Source: Nymphaea colorata (Eukaryota > Streptophyta > Magnoliopsida > Nymphaeales > Nymphaeaceae). Taken from it: 64,000 nucleotides of DNA. Below the pieces are notes generated by a model, which made no database searches, had not been told where the DNA came from, and saw nothing but the letters and a program-made list of their open reading frames with translations. Of this stretch, positions 41,301-52,930 are shown piece after piece; position 1 is the first letter of the stretch; each line of letters opens with the position of its first letter. The DNA lies in the NCBI RefSeq assembly GCF_008831285.2, contig NC_045146.1, positions 19,399,149-19,463,148 on the forward strand, written 5' to 3'. The position numbers and the translations under genes are program-made.

Positions 41301-44300
41301 ATTTTTTGGTAGGTTTTTGTTGGATATAACTGCAATCAGACCAACACGAAAAAGTTTCACAAGCTAACCAGCCTTCCTACATGATCTGGAAACAAATGAA
41401 AATGTGCAATATTAAGGAGGAAAAAAACAAACATATTTCAGACAATGGTGTTTGATAATTGTAGAAACACGAAGATCAAGAACAAAGGAATAAGATGAAC
41501 ACGATGTAACGTGGAAAAACCCTCAACAAGAGGAAAAAAACCATGGACAAGGAGGAACTGGCGCCCACTAGCGACCAGACTCTCTCTCTCTTAAGATTTC
41601 ATTCAACTTTAAGATTAAGGTTTACAATGATATAAGTATGCCCTAACAAGGACATACTAACTCAGACCCATACACCCAGATCCGTCAACACTCCCCCTCA
41701 AGTTGGGCATACATATCAAACATGCCCAACTTGGATACATTTCTCTCGAATGAAGTTGAAGATAGAGCTTTCGTCAGAACATCAGCGGTTTGGTCTTCAG
41801 ACTTCATGTAAGGTAAGATTAACTCTTTAGCATCAATCCTTTCACAAATGAAGTGACGATCAATCTCAACATGCTTTGTTCTGTCGTGTAGAACAGGGTT
41901 GTAGGCTAAGTTGATTGCAGACTTGTTGTCACAGTACATCTTCATTGGTCCTTCAACCTCTATTCCGATATCAGTCAGCAATATTTTCAACCATAGTAAA
42001 TCTAACGCTCCCATAGCAATAGCTCTATACTCTGCCTCTGCACTAGATGGAGAACACACATCCTGCCTCTTGCTCCTCCAGACAACAAGATTTCCTCCCA
42101 AGTAGACACAATACCCTGTAGTAGACCGTCTAGTATCAGCACAACCTGCCCAGTCTGCATCGGAGTACCCCTCAATCTCTACAGTCTCTTCATCTAAGGT
42201 TTCTATGATATGAGGTACCTCACTGCGATCCTTTAACAAGTAGACAAAGGTGGTCCGAGAGAAGTCATCAATAAAAGTTATAAATTATTGAAAACCTTGA
42301 TGGGTATGAATTCCTGAAGGCCCCCACACATCAGAGTGAACCAAGGAAACTTCATTAACACAAACTAGTAGAAATAGGGTACGAAGCCCTCACATGTTTG
42401 GCAAATTGACATACATCACAAGAAATCAATGACAAATTCAGAGTGGAACACAAATCGAAAAACAACTGTTTCAAAATACCAAAAGGGATTATAGACATAG
42501 TGTTATGATCTCCTCCGTCAAGGCTTCCGAAACTGTTATTTTGATGAAGAAAATTTTACTTTTGATGTCTTAACTGTTCCCTAGCAAAAGTCCACTCCCA
42601 TCAATAAAGTGTATTCTCCTTGGATAAATAAATGCTTGCTTGCCAACATTTTAGTGAATTGTCAAAGGGGACTATGGACAGATGCCCTGGCCGAATCCTA
42701 GTGATGATCATTTGGTAGATCATGATCAACACATGGCTTATGTTCCTCAAAAAATTCAGAAATTCACAGGCAAAGTTCATGCTAAAAGAGGAGCAAAGTA
42801 TGTCAAGCACTAGTAGCGAGTCAGGCAACCAACCATCACTGAAACAATCTAAGAGATGGGTCAATTACATAACCTCAGGATCGGATTTTCAGTTGTTTCT
42901 GTCATAGGTTGGAAACCACAAGGAACCAGTAACCTTTCCCTAGGCTAAGAAAAATATTAGTTAAAAGCTATGTCACACGGACGCGGCTAAAGAGGCCGTG
43001 TACCCGTGTCGACTCGCCGACACGGGACTCAGCTAGGACACGGCAAAAAATAAAAATTAAACATTTAATGTTTTTTTTTTCATTTTATCAATTTTTTGTG
43101 ATGCGTCCAATTATTTCCATGAACAATCCTTTCAGATATTCAGTACTTTTGTGATAAAATACATTTTCTCACAAGACTGTAAGAGTGAACTATTAATTTA
43201 ATGCCTTTTTTTAAATTTTATCATTTTTTAGAATATTTAATGTAGCCTTGGACCATTGGGGATATAATCTGGTATCATGGAGTAGTAGAAAGCAAAAAAT
43301 TGTTGCCAGCTCAAGCATATAGGCTATGTTCATGGTTGCAGCCACGACTAAGACAATGTATATTTGCCATTTGTTCATTGAGTCGCACCAGTAGATTTTG
43401 ATGTTACACTTGTTATGTGAAAATTACTGTGATTTGGTTTCTTGAGAAGTTGTACAATTATAGATATAGACGGGTTCAACTGTTACATGAAGACTTCAAC
43501 ACTCACACTCACATTTGGATCGATGTACCATGAGCCCAATTACTACAACAAAAGACAGCCCCTAAAATTGTTGCATTATGCCTGAACCTGTGCATAAACA
43601 CCTCAAGGGAATTTGAATGTCTTTTACAGATTACAACCTAACTGCCTCCCACACTTGCTCTTGCTGCAGGTTCCTAAGCTTCAGTGGTAATACTAGAGCA
43701 ACAATGTAAGCGACAGTGAAGAGCACAACAGAACGAAGAAGAATTACTTCCTTAGCATTGAAGTTTCATGTCCTCTATATATGAGCTACGTGACACAGGT
43801 ACGGGGCATGGACCCACGTACCCGCTTCGGTACGCTGGTACACGGAACCGGGTACGGCATCAATGTTGGGTACGGTTGGATTGGGTATGAGTTAGACCTG
43901 ATCCAAACGACAAAAAACATCGTTTTTTTTTATGTTACCAACTTAAGAAAGGGTTGGATCGGGTAGGACTTAGACCCGATCCAAACGATAAAAAACATCA
44001 TTTTTATGTTACAAACTTCATAAGGTCGAGCTCTTCAGCTCGACCCCAACCGGCGTTCTTCCACAATAGAGCAGTAGAGCGACGACTGGTGGTGGCGATG
44101 ACGTCCGGCGCTGCACGACGGCAACTGGCGGCAGCCAAGTAAGTGTTTTTTTTATTAGTTTCACTATTACAACTTAGGGTTCTGCTTTTTTATTTGGGGG
44201 TTTTTTGTTTTTTTTTTATTTGGAGATGTTTTTGTTTGAAGATTGAACTCTAAATCTATAGATTTATATACGTTTTGATGTTTTGTTTGATTTTATGTGT

Positions 44301-45745
44301 TTATCTATTGCTGCAACTTTTGTTTGGTTGCATTTTATTTCTATCGGCTATTTCGGCTGCCAGTTTTGTGTGGTTGTTGCCACTTTTGATTAAAAGTTGA
44401 TGAATCTATCAGCTATTTCTTTCAATTCTTTTCATCAACCAAAAAAAGTGATGCTGCCGATCAAAGAAGCTTATGCACAAGCCTAAATGAAGAGTGATAG
44501 CCTGATCATAGTCGGTTTTCTCACTTTTCTGTAACATCTGATTGCTTTTTGTTTTATTCTTTGAATTTTCTGATCATTATATATTGTTTGGTTTGCTTCT
44601 TTTTATTATATTGTTTGTAGACTTTTTTATGGCATTACACTTGTGACTATTAATGTTTTTTTGTCCATTTTATCATTTTTCAGAATTTAAAAATTTACCA
44701 ACCCGCGTACCCATAATTTTCAAAATCGCCGTATCCGAACCCGTATCACCATACCCGTACCCGTACCATACCCGCACCTAGGTGACATAGTATGTGAGGG
44801 ATTATGAAAGGTGTCAATGCAAAACAAACCAAAATCCAAAAAACTCTCTTTCTCATAGATAGTGAAACCTGGGAGCATGCAGGTGGCATGAATTGAAACA
44901 AAGTACCCAACACCTAATATCAAGTTAATTGGATTTTCAGCAACTATCAAGTAATTAAACTTTAATATCACCATATTTCTTGCATGGCGCAATTAGTTTA
45001 CGTGAATGACTAAAATACTGGAACTCTCTTCAATGATATATATAAAAAAATAACATAGAAACTGTGGGGATATATTTTCTTTCGTACAGATGGCTATATA
45101 ATTCATAGTTGTTGACTTGCCTGTGAACTTAAAATCTTCTGCATGTTGTATAACATCTCGAAGTGTTCTGGCCAAAAATGGCTTCGGAGGCCTTCTTTTG
45201 CTCGTCGATATTTCGATTGAAATACATTTTGTGAGCAGGCTGAGAAGGAAAGGCCAGGTTTCAGCTGCCAAGAGTAAATTCACAAGCACGCGTCATTGAA
45301 GTATTTTTTCTTAGACCAACTTATGCAGACATCGGCTCGTTTTATCCCAAATAAGTTGCAAAAGAGACGAAGATGACAAATATTCTATCAGGAGAGCTAC
45401 CAAATTACGACGATGAAAGAGATAAATTCGTCTGAAAAGAGCATTAGATCGCATTACAGTGGGGGATATCGTCGTGCCGGAGCTTAGCGGTGTTGCGGCT
45501 GAGCAGTTTGCAGAAGCTAATGGCCCTCTCGCCTTCCATCCAGGTGCCCAACAACTTCACCCCTTCCTGCACCCATCGGAGAGAACCACGAAACGTGAGT
45601 TCATAATCAGACGATAAAGAAGGCACGCGAAGGAGAGGACGAAGAGGTTGCAGCGAGTCGAGTCCGTGTCCGTTACCTCTCTGGTTTTGGATTTGTCCGA
45701 TGAGAGCTTGGAGACGACCTCCTGGATGTCTCTGGAGGTCGCCAT
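6815..45745 (-). CDS. ATM: ATM serine/threonine protein kinase, N-terminal part (31 exons, gene continues off the left edge)
   Basis: ATM is the nuclear PI3K-like kinase that senses double-strand breaks and starts checkpoint and repair signalling. I joined 31 minus-strand exons by splice signals and phase. They give 1285 codons without a stop, colinear with plant ATM as I remember it from start to about residue 1285. The region present is the helical HEAT-repeat solenoid. The FAT, kinase and FATC domains of this roughly 3000-residue family are not in the window, so the gene is cut by the window edge. I saw no further exon between 1 and 6814. The start [18 protein letters not shown] resembles the known plant ATM start, including the TAN-type L-x3-K...R pattern. 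The gene spans at least 38.9 kb here because introns 3, 12, 20 and 30 carry transposons. Frames and splice sites look intact, so I infer a functional gene. Confidence 0.93.
7119..7418 (-). CDS. unidentified 100-codon open cassette with splice signals, inside ATM intron 30
   Basis: On the minus strand the frame is open from an acceptor (CTATTAG|GTATTT) at 7418 to a donor (TCTTCT|GTAACT) at 7119. It is exactly 300 bp, phase 0 at both ends, and would fit between ATM exons 30 and 31 without changing their frame. It reads like real protein ([51 protein letters not shown]) but I do not recognise the family. Arabidopsis ATM, from memory, has nothing here. Alternatives are a fragment of the retroelement whose LTR lies at 7710-8078, or a captured host gene piece. 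Confidence 0.35.
7697..8078 (-). mobile_element. LTR plus primer-binding site of a minus-strand retroelement
   Basis: On the minus strand an LTR runs from 8078 (TGTGAACTCAAGCGAGC) to 7710 (...GCTCGCTTGTTACA). It has imperfect terminal inverted repeats, and GTTGGTATCAGAG follows at 7709-7697. That last motif is the usual initiator-methionine tRNA primer-binding site of plant copia elements. No partner LTR or polyprotein is visible before exon 31, so the element is truncated or internally deleted. Confidence 0.6.
8079..10457. other. rest of ATM intron 30: AT-rich, microsatellites
   Basis: It contains (CA)n/(TA)n at about 8285-8352, A/T homopolymer-rich stretches at 8640-8960, a (TACA)n/(TA)n block at about 9505-9570 and TA-rich sequence near 10005-10030. 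I see no gene. Confidence 0.5.
13320..13750. repeat. tandem duplication of about 245 bp in ATM intron 25
   Basis: The segment with CATTCATAAAGAAAGAAGAA, TTTTTCATGGATATGA and AGAGAAAGAGCTAAATGATT occurs at about 13323-13515 and again at about 13568-13745, offset by 245 bp, with scattered mismatches. It is an intronic tandem duplication. Confidence 0.8.
14036..14092. repeat. (GA)n microsatellite
   Basis: A run of about 25 GA units, slightly interrupted, in ATM intron 25. Confidence 0.85.
16208..16472. mobile_element. Tourist-like MITE (265 bp)
   Basis: The termini GGGGGCGTTTGGATGACA and TGTCACCCAAACACCCCT are inverted copies. TTA flanks both sides (16205-16207 and 16473-16475), the PIF/Harbinger target duplication. 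The interior repeats AAAACCTGGTTTT-like motifs and codes for nothing. A relative lies at about 47989-48254. Confidence 0.75.
17978..21317 (+). mobile_element. gypsy-type solo LTR, 3.34 kb, in ATM intron 20
   Basis: It begins TGTAACACTCG and ends GTGTGACA, with a perfect 5-bp duplication GCTTG at 17973-17977 and 21318-21322. Inside it is non-coding: CT-rich leader, GC-rich blocks near 18000-18190 and a poly-A stretch near the end. It shares most of its length with the LTR at 29641-32671. No primer site, polypurine tract or polyprotein flanks it, so it is a solo LTR left by recombination. Confidence 0.85.
19560..20160. repeat. 301-bp tandem duplication inside solo LTR 1
   Basis: The block with GCATGTGCATGCTAGAATTG, GGGGTATCGAGTCGAGTGTC and GGATCGAGACTACTCTCCG occurs twice, at about 19571 and 19872. 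The other solo LTR has it once (about 31275-31440). This accounts for almost all of the 309-bp length difference between the two LTRs. Confidence 0.8.
22395..27900 (-). CDS. ATM: ATM exons 13-20
   Basis: Exons on the minus strand: 27826-27900, 26359-26400, 26089-26159, 25596-25617 (tentative), 23865-23936, 22865-23017, 22670-22765 and 22395-22585. Landmarks are [95 protein letters not shown] and [19 protein letters not shown]. These match plant ATM in order. Exon 14 is only 42 bp. Exon 16 is the weak point: a 22-bp piece joins in frame, but the family has about nine more residues there (compared from memory), so its upstream border may differ. Exon 20 ends in phase 2 before the 5-kb intron 20. 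Confidence 0.88.
23135..23592 (+). repeat. LTR-like fragment in ATM intron 17
   Basis: The part with GTCGTTGGGCTCTCC and CTAGCCATTGGAGATCCG is similar to 35385-35440. The layout (TGTTAAAG start, TTATATA-type box, ...ATACA end) resembles a small LTR. I could not find a target duplication, so the borders are guesses. Confidence 0.35.
28250..28645. mobile_element. non-autonomous hAT element, short, in ATM intron 12
   Basis: The right end is CACCCATGTGACATAG at 28645, the same terminus as the copies at 3736-4584 and 43786-44790. Both sides carry GGTGCGGGTG/CACCCGCACC subterminal repeats. The left terminus is decayed and no target duplication is clear. Confidence 0.6.
29499..29660. repeat. 81-bp tandem duplication at the solo LTR 2 junction
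   Basis: The units are 29499-29579 and 29580-29660. Each holds 61 bp of copia sequence ending in GATAG followed by the first 20 bp of the LTR (TGTAATGCTCGTTGGTTCGG). Both are essentially identical, so the duplication is recent and postdates the LTR insertion. Confidence 0.9.
29641..32671 (+). mobile_element. gypsy-type solo LTR 2, 3.03 kb, nested in the copia relic
   Basis: It begins TGTAATGCTCG and ends GGTGTGACA, flanked by GATAG at 29636-29640 and 32672-32676. It is homologous to 17978-21317 along its length, in the same orientation. The long open frames in its GC-rich head (about 29645-30412) are composition artefacts. It splits the copia polyprotein between KGKR and the CTMHP segment. 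Confidence 0.85.
34273..34490 (+). repeat. 3' LTR start of the copia relic
   Basis: TTGAGGGGGAG (polypurine tract) at 34262-34272 is followed by TGTTGAAATC. A CT-rich tail near 34450-34490 looks like an LTR R/U5 region. The end is not certain. Confidence 0.5.
34491..36045. other. rest of ATM intron 12
   Basis: It holds the hairpin at 35389-35437 within LTR-like sequence similar to 23135-23592. Otherwise it is AT-rich with no gene that I can support. Confidence 0.4.
36046..38698 (-). CDS. ATM: ATM exons 7-12
   Basis: Exons on the minus strand: 38559-38698, 38400-38490, 38159-38262, 37093-37191, 36434-36490 and 36046-36136. They encode 194 residues, entering and leaving in phase 0. Landmarks are [51 protein letters not shown] and [15 protein letters not shown], which follow plant ATM order. 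Exon 8 must end after AAG (Lys) for the frame to join exon 9, which puts GCATGT at the donor, a second GC-type site. The exon 9/10 junction splits the Trp codon TG|G. All other borders here are GT-AG. Confidence 0.9.
40501..45745 (-). CDS. ATM: ATM exons 1-6 (N-terminal TAN region)
   Basis: Exons on the minus strand: 45677-45745, 45458-45566, 45121-45264, 41080-41241, 40795-40990 and 40501-40657. They encode 279 residues and end in phase 0. Recognisable stretches include [55 protein letters not shown] and [20 protein letters not shown], all close to the same positions of plant ATM. The codon across exons 2/3 is T|CT (Ser). Intron 3 (41242-45120, 3.9 kb) starts with AG|GCAAGT, a GC donor. Using that donor gives [20 protein letters not shown], which fits the family. 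The start codon at 45745 gives the expected N terminus directly. Confidence 0.92.
41460..41690 (-). repeat. LTR of the minus-strand copia element
   Basis: Read on the minus strand it starts TGTTGACGGATC at 41690, right after the GAGGGGGAG polypurine tract, and ends TTCGTGTTTCTACA at 41460. Its second half resembles the LTR at 474-752, so the two elements are one family. Confidence 0.75.
41691..42560 (-). pseudogene. Ty1/copia relic with integrase fused to RNase H, reverse transcriptase deleted
   Basis: From high to low coordinates it reads the GAG-pre-integrase part ([15 protein letters not shown]), integrase [17 protein letters not shown], one stop, [20 protein letters not shown], then directly [20 protein letters not shown] and the rest of RNase H. 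The last 185 residues are open across the junction. The whole reverse transcriptase is missing. It lies in ATM intron 3. Confidence 0.85.
42968..43060. mobile_element. single end of a hAT-like element
   Basis: CTATGTCACACGGACGCGG starts the family terminus, followed by GC-rich repeats of ACACGG. No partner end was found nearby; the adjoining 43061-43780 is AT-rich and featureless. Confidence 0.4.
43786..44790. mobile_element. non-autonomous hAT element, 1.0 kb, in ATM intron 3
   Basis: The termini are CTACGTGACACAGGTACGGG and CCCGCACCTAGGTGACATAG, inverted copies. The flanks are TATATGAG (43778-43785) and TATGTGAG (44791-44798), an 8-bp duplication with one change. The subterminal GGTACGGG repeats match the other copies. 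The interior is AT-rich and non-coding. Confidence 0.8.
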
Positions 45746-45922
45746 CGCCCGATCGACGTCGGGTGGCGATCCTCCTGAGTGGAGCAGACCCTGACTCGGG
45801 GAGGCGAACTGCGGCCAGAGAACTAGGGTCCGGGTCGTCGGAAACCGAAACGGCCGTCCGACGAGGCGCTGGGTGCGGCGGAGGGAGGAGTGAATGGCGG
45901 TGCGCGTTTTCTTGAACGTCGC

Positions 45923-45946
45923 GGCGGGAAAAGGAAGGGCGGGAAC
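45923..45946 (-). promoter_or_regulatory. two E2F-like sites upstream of ATM
   Basis: On the minus strand two copies of a TTCCCGCC core lie 14-15 bp apart: TTTTCCCGCC at 45932-45923 and GTTCCCGCC at 45946-45938. They are about 180-200 bp upstream of the ATM ATG. The plant E2F consensus is TTTSSCGC/TTTCCCGC, which the first site matches fully and the second nearly. E2F sites are common at S-phase and DNA-repair genes, so cell-cycle control of ATM is a reasonable inference. It is only a motif match. Confidence 0.5.
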
Positions 45947-47988
45947 CGACCCAAGCTTTACGCCTTCCCGTTCAGACGATGCCTCTTGATGCGTGGCCTC
46001 TCTCCATTATTTGCCGTCTGATATATTATGGCCCTTTCAAATTCCGGTTTCAGCTTTACGGGCATTTGACAAAACGCAATCTCGGAAAACTCGTAAGTAG
46101 CGGAAAAAAAAATAATACAAACACACCGTATATATTCTAGAAAACCCTTCTACCTAATAACTGATAATTTTACGGGAGCATTTGATGCTTTGAAATTTGG
46201 TTTCAATAATAAAAAATCAGTAATCTTAATTCCTTCTCAAAGTATATTTTGAAGGGGGAGGTCACCACCTTTTTCTGATACATTTTGATGAAACCAAAAT
46301 TTCAGGTCTCAGTTTTCGAAACAACAGACTTTGTTTGTTTAATAATTCCAGCTTCTTAATAAACGATCTTTTTTATTCTTAAATTCTATGATTCTGGGTA
46401 TATCAAACTCTCCCTCACGAAGAAATCTTATGTTTCTCATGCTCGGTAAATTTTGCCTTTCTTTTCAGTGTGACTATAAAGCAAATGGTGCATGTGGCAG
46501 ATTTTGTCTTTCTTGTGGATATGATTCTAGAGACGAGGTATATACGCACTAGTGAGATTGTGGACATATCAACTTGAAATTTTTTGCTTGTAAAATTCTT
46601 TTAAAGAAATTGCCTTCTTGTTGAAGATTAAATAATATTTTAACGCATGTCTTGCCATTTGCAAAAAGAAAACTGGTAACTGTGACTACCATATCATCGC
46701 ACAGCTTAAAGAGGGATGCTGAGGCATTGTGGCTTTGCATCAACCCACTCAATTAAAACTTTTCACAACAATCAGGAAACCCAATGGCATTTGGCACTTT
46801 AAGCTTGCTGCAAGGTGCAATTAATACATTTAGATGTTGTAATCATCCTAATGTCTGATCATCTTGCTTAGGTGAACTGGACGAGTATCGCATCTTACCA
46901 CTCAAAACTAGAGTTGAATCCCACCGATCCCGTTTTCCTTTTTATCAAGGGTCGAGAGCTACGTTGGTGCTTTAGGTGGACTCTGCATCAATTTGATTAT
47001 TGTGAAATGTCATGGCAAACAATTCTGACATGACCTTGTTAAAGGATATTTGACAAACTTTAGTAAGTATAAAGGGAAACCCCTTGACTGGGATATAATT
47101 TTTCCAATGTCTTCGACTTTCCAACATATCAGGCCTTTGACTTCCTTCAATGCACAAAAGGTAGCTCCCCAAATTGTTAGGGCGTGAGGGAATGGATTAG
47201 AACACTAAAGAGTTTGATCTTTAAGGTTTTCCTTGTGACACGAATCAGGCATGGGTTCTGTTAAGAACCCTACAAGCCTTACGATGCAATACGGCTGGGA
47301 GTTTGGATCCCTACCATTCTTAACAAACAATGAAGAAACTTTTTACAGAAGATCTATAGAGAAGAACAGACTCCATAAAGGATTACAGACATAAAGGGAT
47401 TCATTTCAAGGAAAACTCTCAAGACCATACCCTTATGCCTCTAAGGTTCTTGCTTGAGGTTCTAAGTGGACTTATAATGTGTACCATTCAACTTGAGTGT
47501 TGTGCTTGCTACATTTTGCAGCCTAAGAGAATAACACACCTGAAAGTGACAAAGGCCATGAGTTTCAAAATACTTTGAGTCTTGTGAATTGCAAACCACT
47601 CAGTTGGGTCACCTTGTCGTATAGACCCAGTAGCCTGGGCAGGCACACAAAGATTGTCTTCATAATTTATATTTATTTACAATCAAGTGCCTTTTCATTT
47701 CTAAAACTTTAAACAATGAGTGCCTTTTAGCAATTTTCTTTTTTACTGTGCAAAAAACAAGAAAACCTCTCACCTTCAATTCAGCACAATTAAGGGTTAC
47801 TGCCATATATACATGATGATAATAGCCATACTTTTTCTGCTCCCATGTATTATCAAAGCCCAAGTGTTCAATTGCATGCTTAAAACAAATTTTAAACACA
47901 TTACATTTTCATATATGAGATTATATGGTACAATGCTAAATATGTTATTCTCACCATTGTGTTACAAAGTGAAAGATGGCCAAATTGG

Positions 47989-48254
47989 AAGGGGGTGTTT
48001 GGGTGACACTTCAACACCAAGTTTGGAGGCAAATCTGGTCTTGCTTTTAAAACCAGGTTTTTGGAGCCGTTGGGTGTCATCAAAACTATGTTTGAAGAAA
48101 ACCCAACTTTGACAAAACCTGATTTTGTAAAAGAGAGCTTTTAAGTTATTAAAAAACAAAAAATCAAAGTTTTCAAAACTTATTAAAAAACTTGATTTTC
48201 ATAAAATTAATTTTTACAAAACTATGTTAGCAGTGAGTGTCATAAAAATGCCCA
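47989..48254. mobile_element. second Tourist-like MITE copy
   Basis: It starts GGGGGTGTTTGGGTGACA and ends near AGTGTCATAAAAATGCCCAC. It shares the AACCAGGTTTTTGG and GTCATCAAAACT interior with 16208-16472. The target duplication is not clear. Confidence 0.6.
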
Positions 48255-48693
48255 CTAAATGTTACCATCCCCTGGCACTTTAGGAACCGACGCTATGTGC
48301 ATTATTATTATTATTTTTTAGTTTGTTCTTTACATAATAAAAGGAAGACATTGGGTAGTCTCAACTCTCAATCATCTTAAGGCTTTATTTACGACAATGT
48401 GGATTCAATCGGTCCCTCGCCGATCTAAAGCACTGCCAGCATGAGTTAACGTGTATTTTTTTATATTTTTTAAATTGTTTTTAAAATTGCCCATTTATTT
48501 TAATAAAAAAAAGTTGATACGGCGCCGATACGAGATGATACGTATCGGTAAACCAACCGACGGGCCACCAGTGCCAACTTTACGTGGTACTGAACCGAGC
48601 GTACTAAGTCTTCCGCTCGTTAACCGTCAGTTCTAGCTCCGGTTAGACCGATTCGAATCGGTATTCCGAGTCGTCAATTAAACCGAGACAACT

Positions 48694-48709
48694 TTAGGGT
48701 TAGGGTTTT
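48694..48709 (+). promoter_or_regulatory. telo-box upstream of RPS23
   Basis: The stretch TTAGGGTTAGGGTTTT lies about 120-135 bp before the RPS23 ATG. It contains the telo-box (AAACCCTAA on the other strand), an element typical of plant ribosomal protein promoters and 5' leaders. The context supports a role in translation-gene co-regulation. Confidence 0.65.
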
Positions 48710-48827
48710 GTCACCACTTATTAGGGCTTGCCTCGCGGCGTTCAGTCCCCCCTTGTTATCCCCCCGCCCTCTCTTTCTCTTCTGCCTCGTCGAAGCGGCG
48801 GCTTGCAGCTGATCAATCAACAGCAAT

Positions 48828-51368
<2,541 letters not shown>

Positions 51369-52650
51369 GTGTCGCGCGCTCGTCTTCTTGCGCATACCTC
51401 TTGCTCCACCCACTTCCCCTCAATTTTGAAGGACTTCCCTTGGATGCTGCTATTTTTCTTTTTAATTTGTCTGCTATTATCCTGAAGGATGGATTCTCTA
51501 TTTGTAGGATTCGTCGATTTACTTGGATGAGTTTTCTATTTGTAGGGTCCCATTTACCTGTTTCTGTGGGTTGGTCTCGCTATTTTGAACTTAAAAAGTT
51601 TAAGAAATTGCTTGCACCTTTTTTCAAGTTCAATGCAACTCTAGCGTTTGATTCATTTGTCACTCGCAAATGAAGATGGATTCAAAGTTGCGAGTTCTTC
51701 TGGGCGTAAGTTATCCCAAAAGAAAAGCCCCGAAGCTAAGCCTATTGTAATGGTGAAGATGTGGGAAGAATTGCATGGTGGATGTCTGGGTGACGGGACA
51801 GTTTCATTTCATTTTGTTCGCCGTCAAAAACTCAAGCAGACGGAAAACATGCGTTTGCCAAGATGTTACAAAGAAAAATTTCACGGTTTTCTAATAATTG
51901 AAAAAAACTTGTAGAAATATAAGTGAGGCGTACGGGCGTCTTTTACTAATGGTTTGCTGTGTGGACGAAAAGATTTTTTTTCCGTGAAATTTATTTGTGA
52001 CATGCGAGTTGATGGTGATTTTACCCTCGCTCGTATTTTTCTATTTACAATTTTCACTCTTGGAACATTTATATTTTCATGCGAAAAAACTTGCTTTTGT
52101 TATTTTAGGTGGGACACCAACAACTAGTTCTGAGTATTTTAAGTGAAAGGGGCTGTCAAAACGTCTGAATTTTGCCAACCGCGATCGGGAATAAACCAAA
52201 CGATATCCTTCTCTCTCGGCGACATTTTAGGAGTTTCCCCTCCTTTACATGAGACTGCTTGCTTCTTTACTCATCAAAGGATATATATTTCATGTCACGA
52301 TTTATGATGCGGACACATGGTACTATCATTTCTCACTGGCTCTGATGTCTCTGCCCAAAAACATGTTGCCTAAAGGCGCCATATGGGAACCAAGAACGGG
52401 CCTCTTGTTTTCCCTGAGCCGGGTCCAGGTGGTCTACTTTTATGTAAGCCGCACAACGAGGGCTGGGAACAACACAAATTTAGTTCTATGCCTTCACAAA
52501 CGGACATGCCATTGGTATGGTATGATCGGCCTTTGCATGGTAACTGCGTCGGTGCATTATCTTGCCACTAAGTTTTTTGGCTGTAAATGCTTTTAATAGC
52601 AAAGCCCCATCCCCCTCACCAAGGAGTTGAGCTTGATTGCTTATAGTTCT
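51369..52650. other. RPS23 3' region
   Basis: No gene, RNA or clear mobile element visible beyond the RPS23 3' UTR at its start. Confidence 0.4.
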
Positions 52651-52930
52651 AAAGTTGAAGGAAGGCAAATATTTAGATGTCCTTGGTGCATTCGTTAATT
52701 GAAAGCTGAAGGAAGTCAATATTTGGATGTCCTTGGTGCATTCGTTAATTGAAAGCTGAAGGAAGTTAATATTTGGATGTCCTTGGTGCATTCGTTAATT
52801 GAAAGCTGAAGGAAGTCAATATTTGGATGTCCTTGGTGCATCCCTAACAGTAAGCTGTCTACTTTATAGATCTGAAGCTGAAGGAGGTCCACATTTAGAT
52901 GTCCTTGGTGCATCCCTTAACCGTAAACTG
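52651..52930. repeat. 50-bp minisatellite, about five units
   Basis: The unit GAAAGCTGAAGGAAGTCAAT plus ATTTGGATGTCCTTGGTGCA plus TTCGTTAATT is nearly perfect at 52701-52750 and 52751-52800, mostly present at 52801-52841, and diverged at 52651-52700 and 52874-52915. Confidence 0.9.

Larger units (their letters stand above)
45747..48690. other. intergenic region between ATM and RPS23
   Basis: The first 250 bp are GC-rich and hold the ATM leader and E2F-like sites. The rest is AT-rich, with a Tourist-like MITE at about 47989-48254 and a short TACGATACG-like patch near 48525-48560 similar to the ends of the hAT element at 1884-6002. I see no gene. Confidence 0.5.

Noticed and set aside
6815-45745. 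Idea that ATM here is a pseudogene because of the many insertions
   Set aside because: All 31 exons are open, phases agree and borders are canonical or GC-AG; insertions are confined to introns.
52701-52841. CRISPR-like array
   Set aside because: Units are contiguous tandem copies without distinct spacers, in a plant genome; it is a minisatellite.
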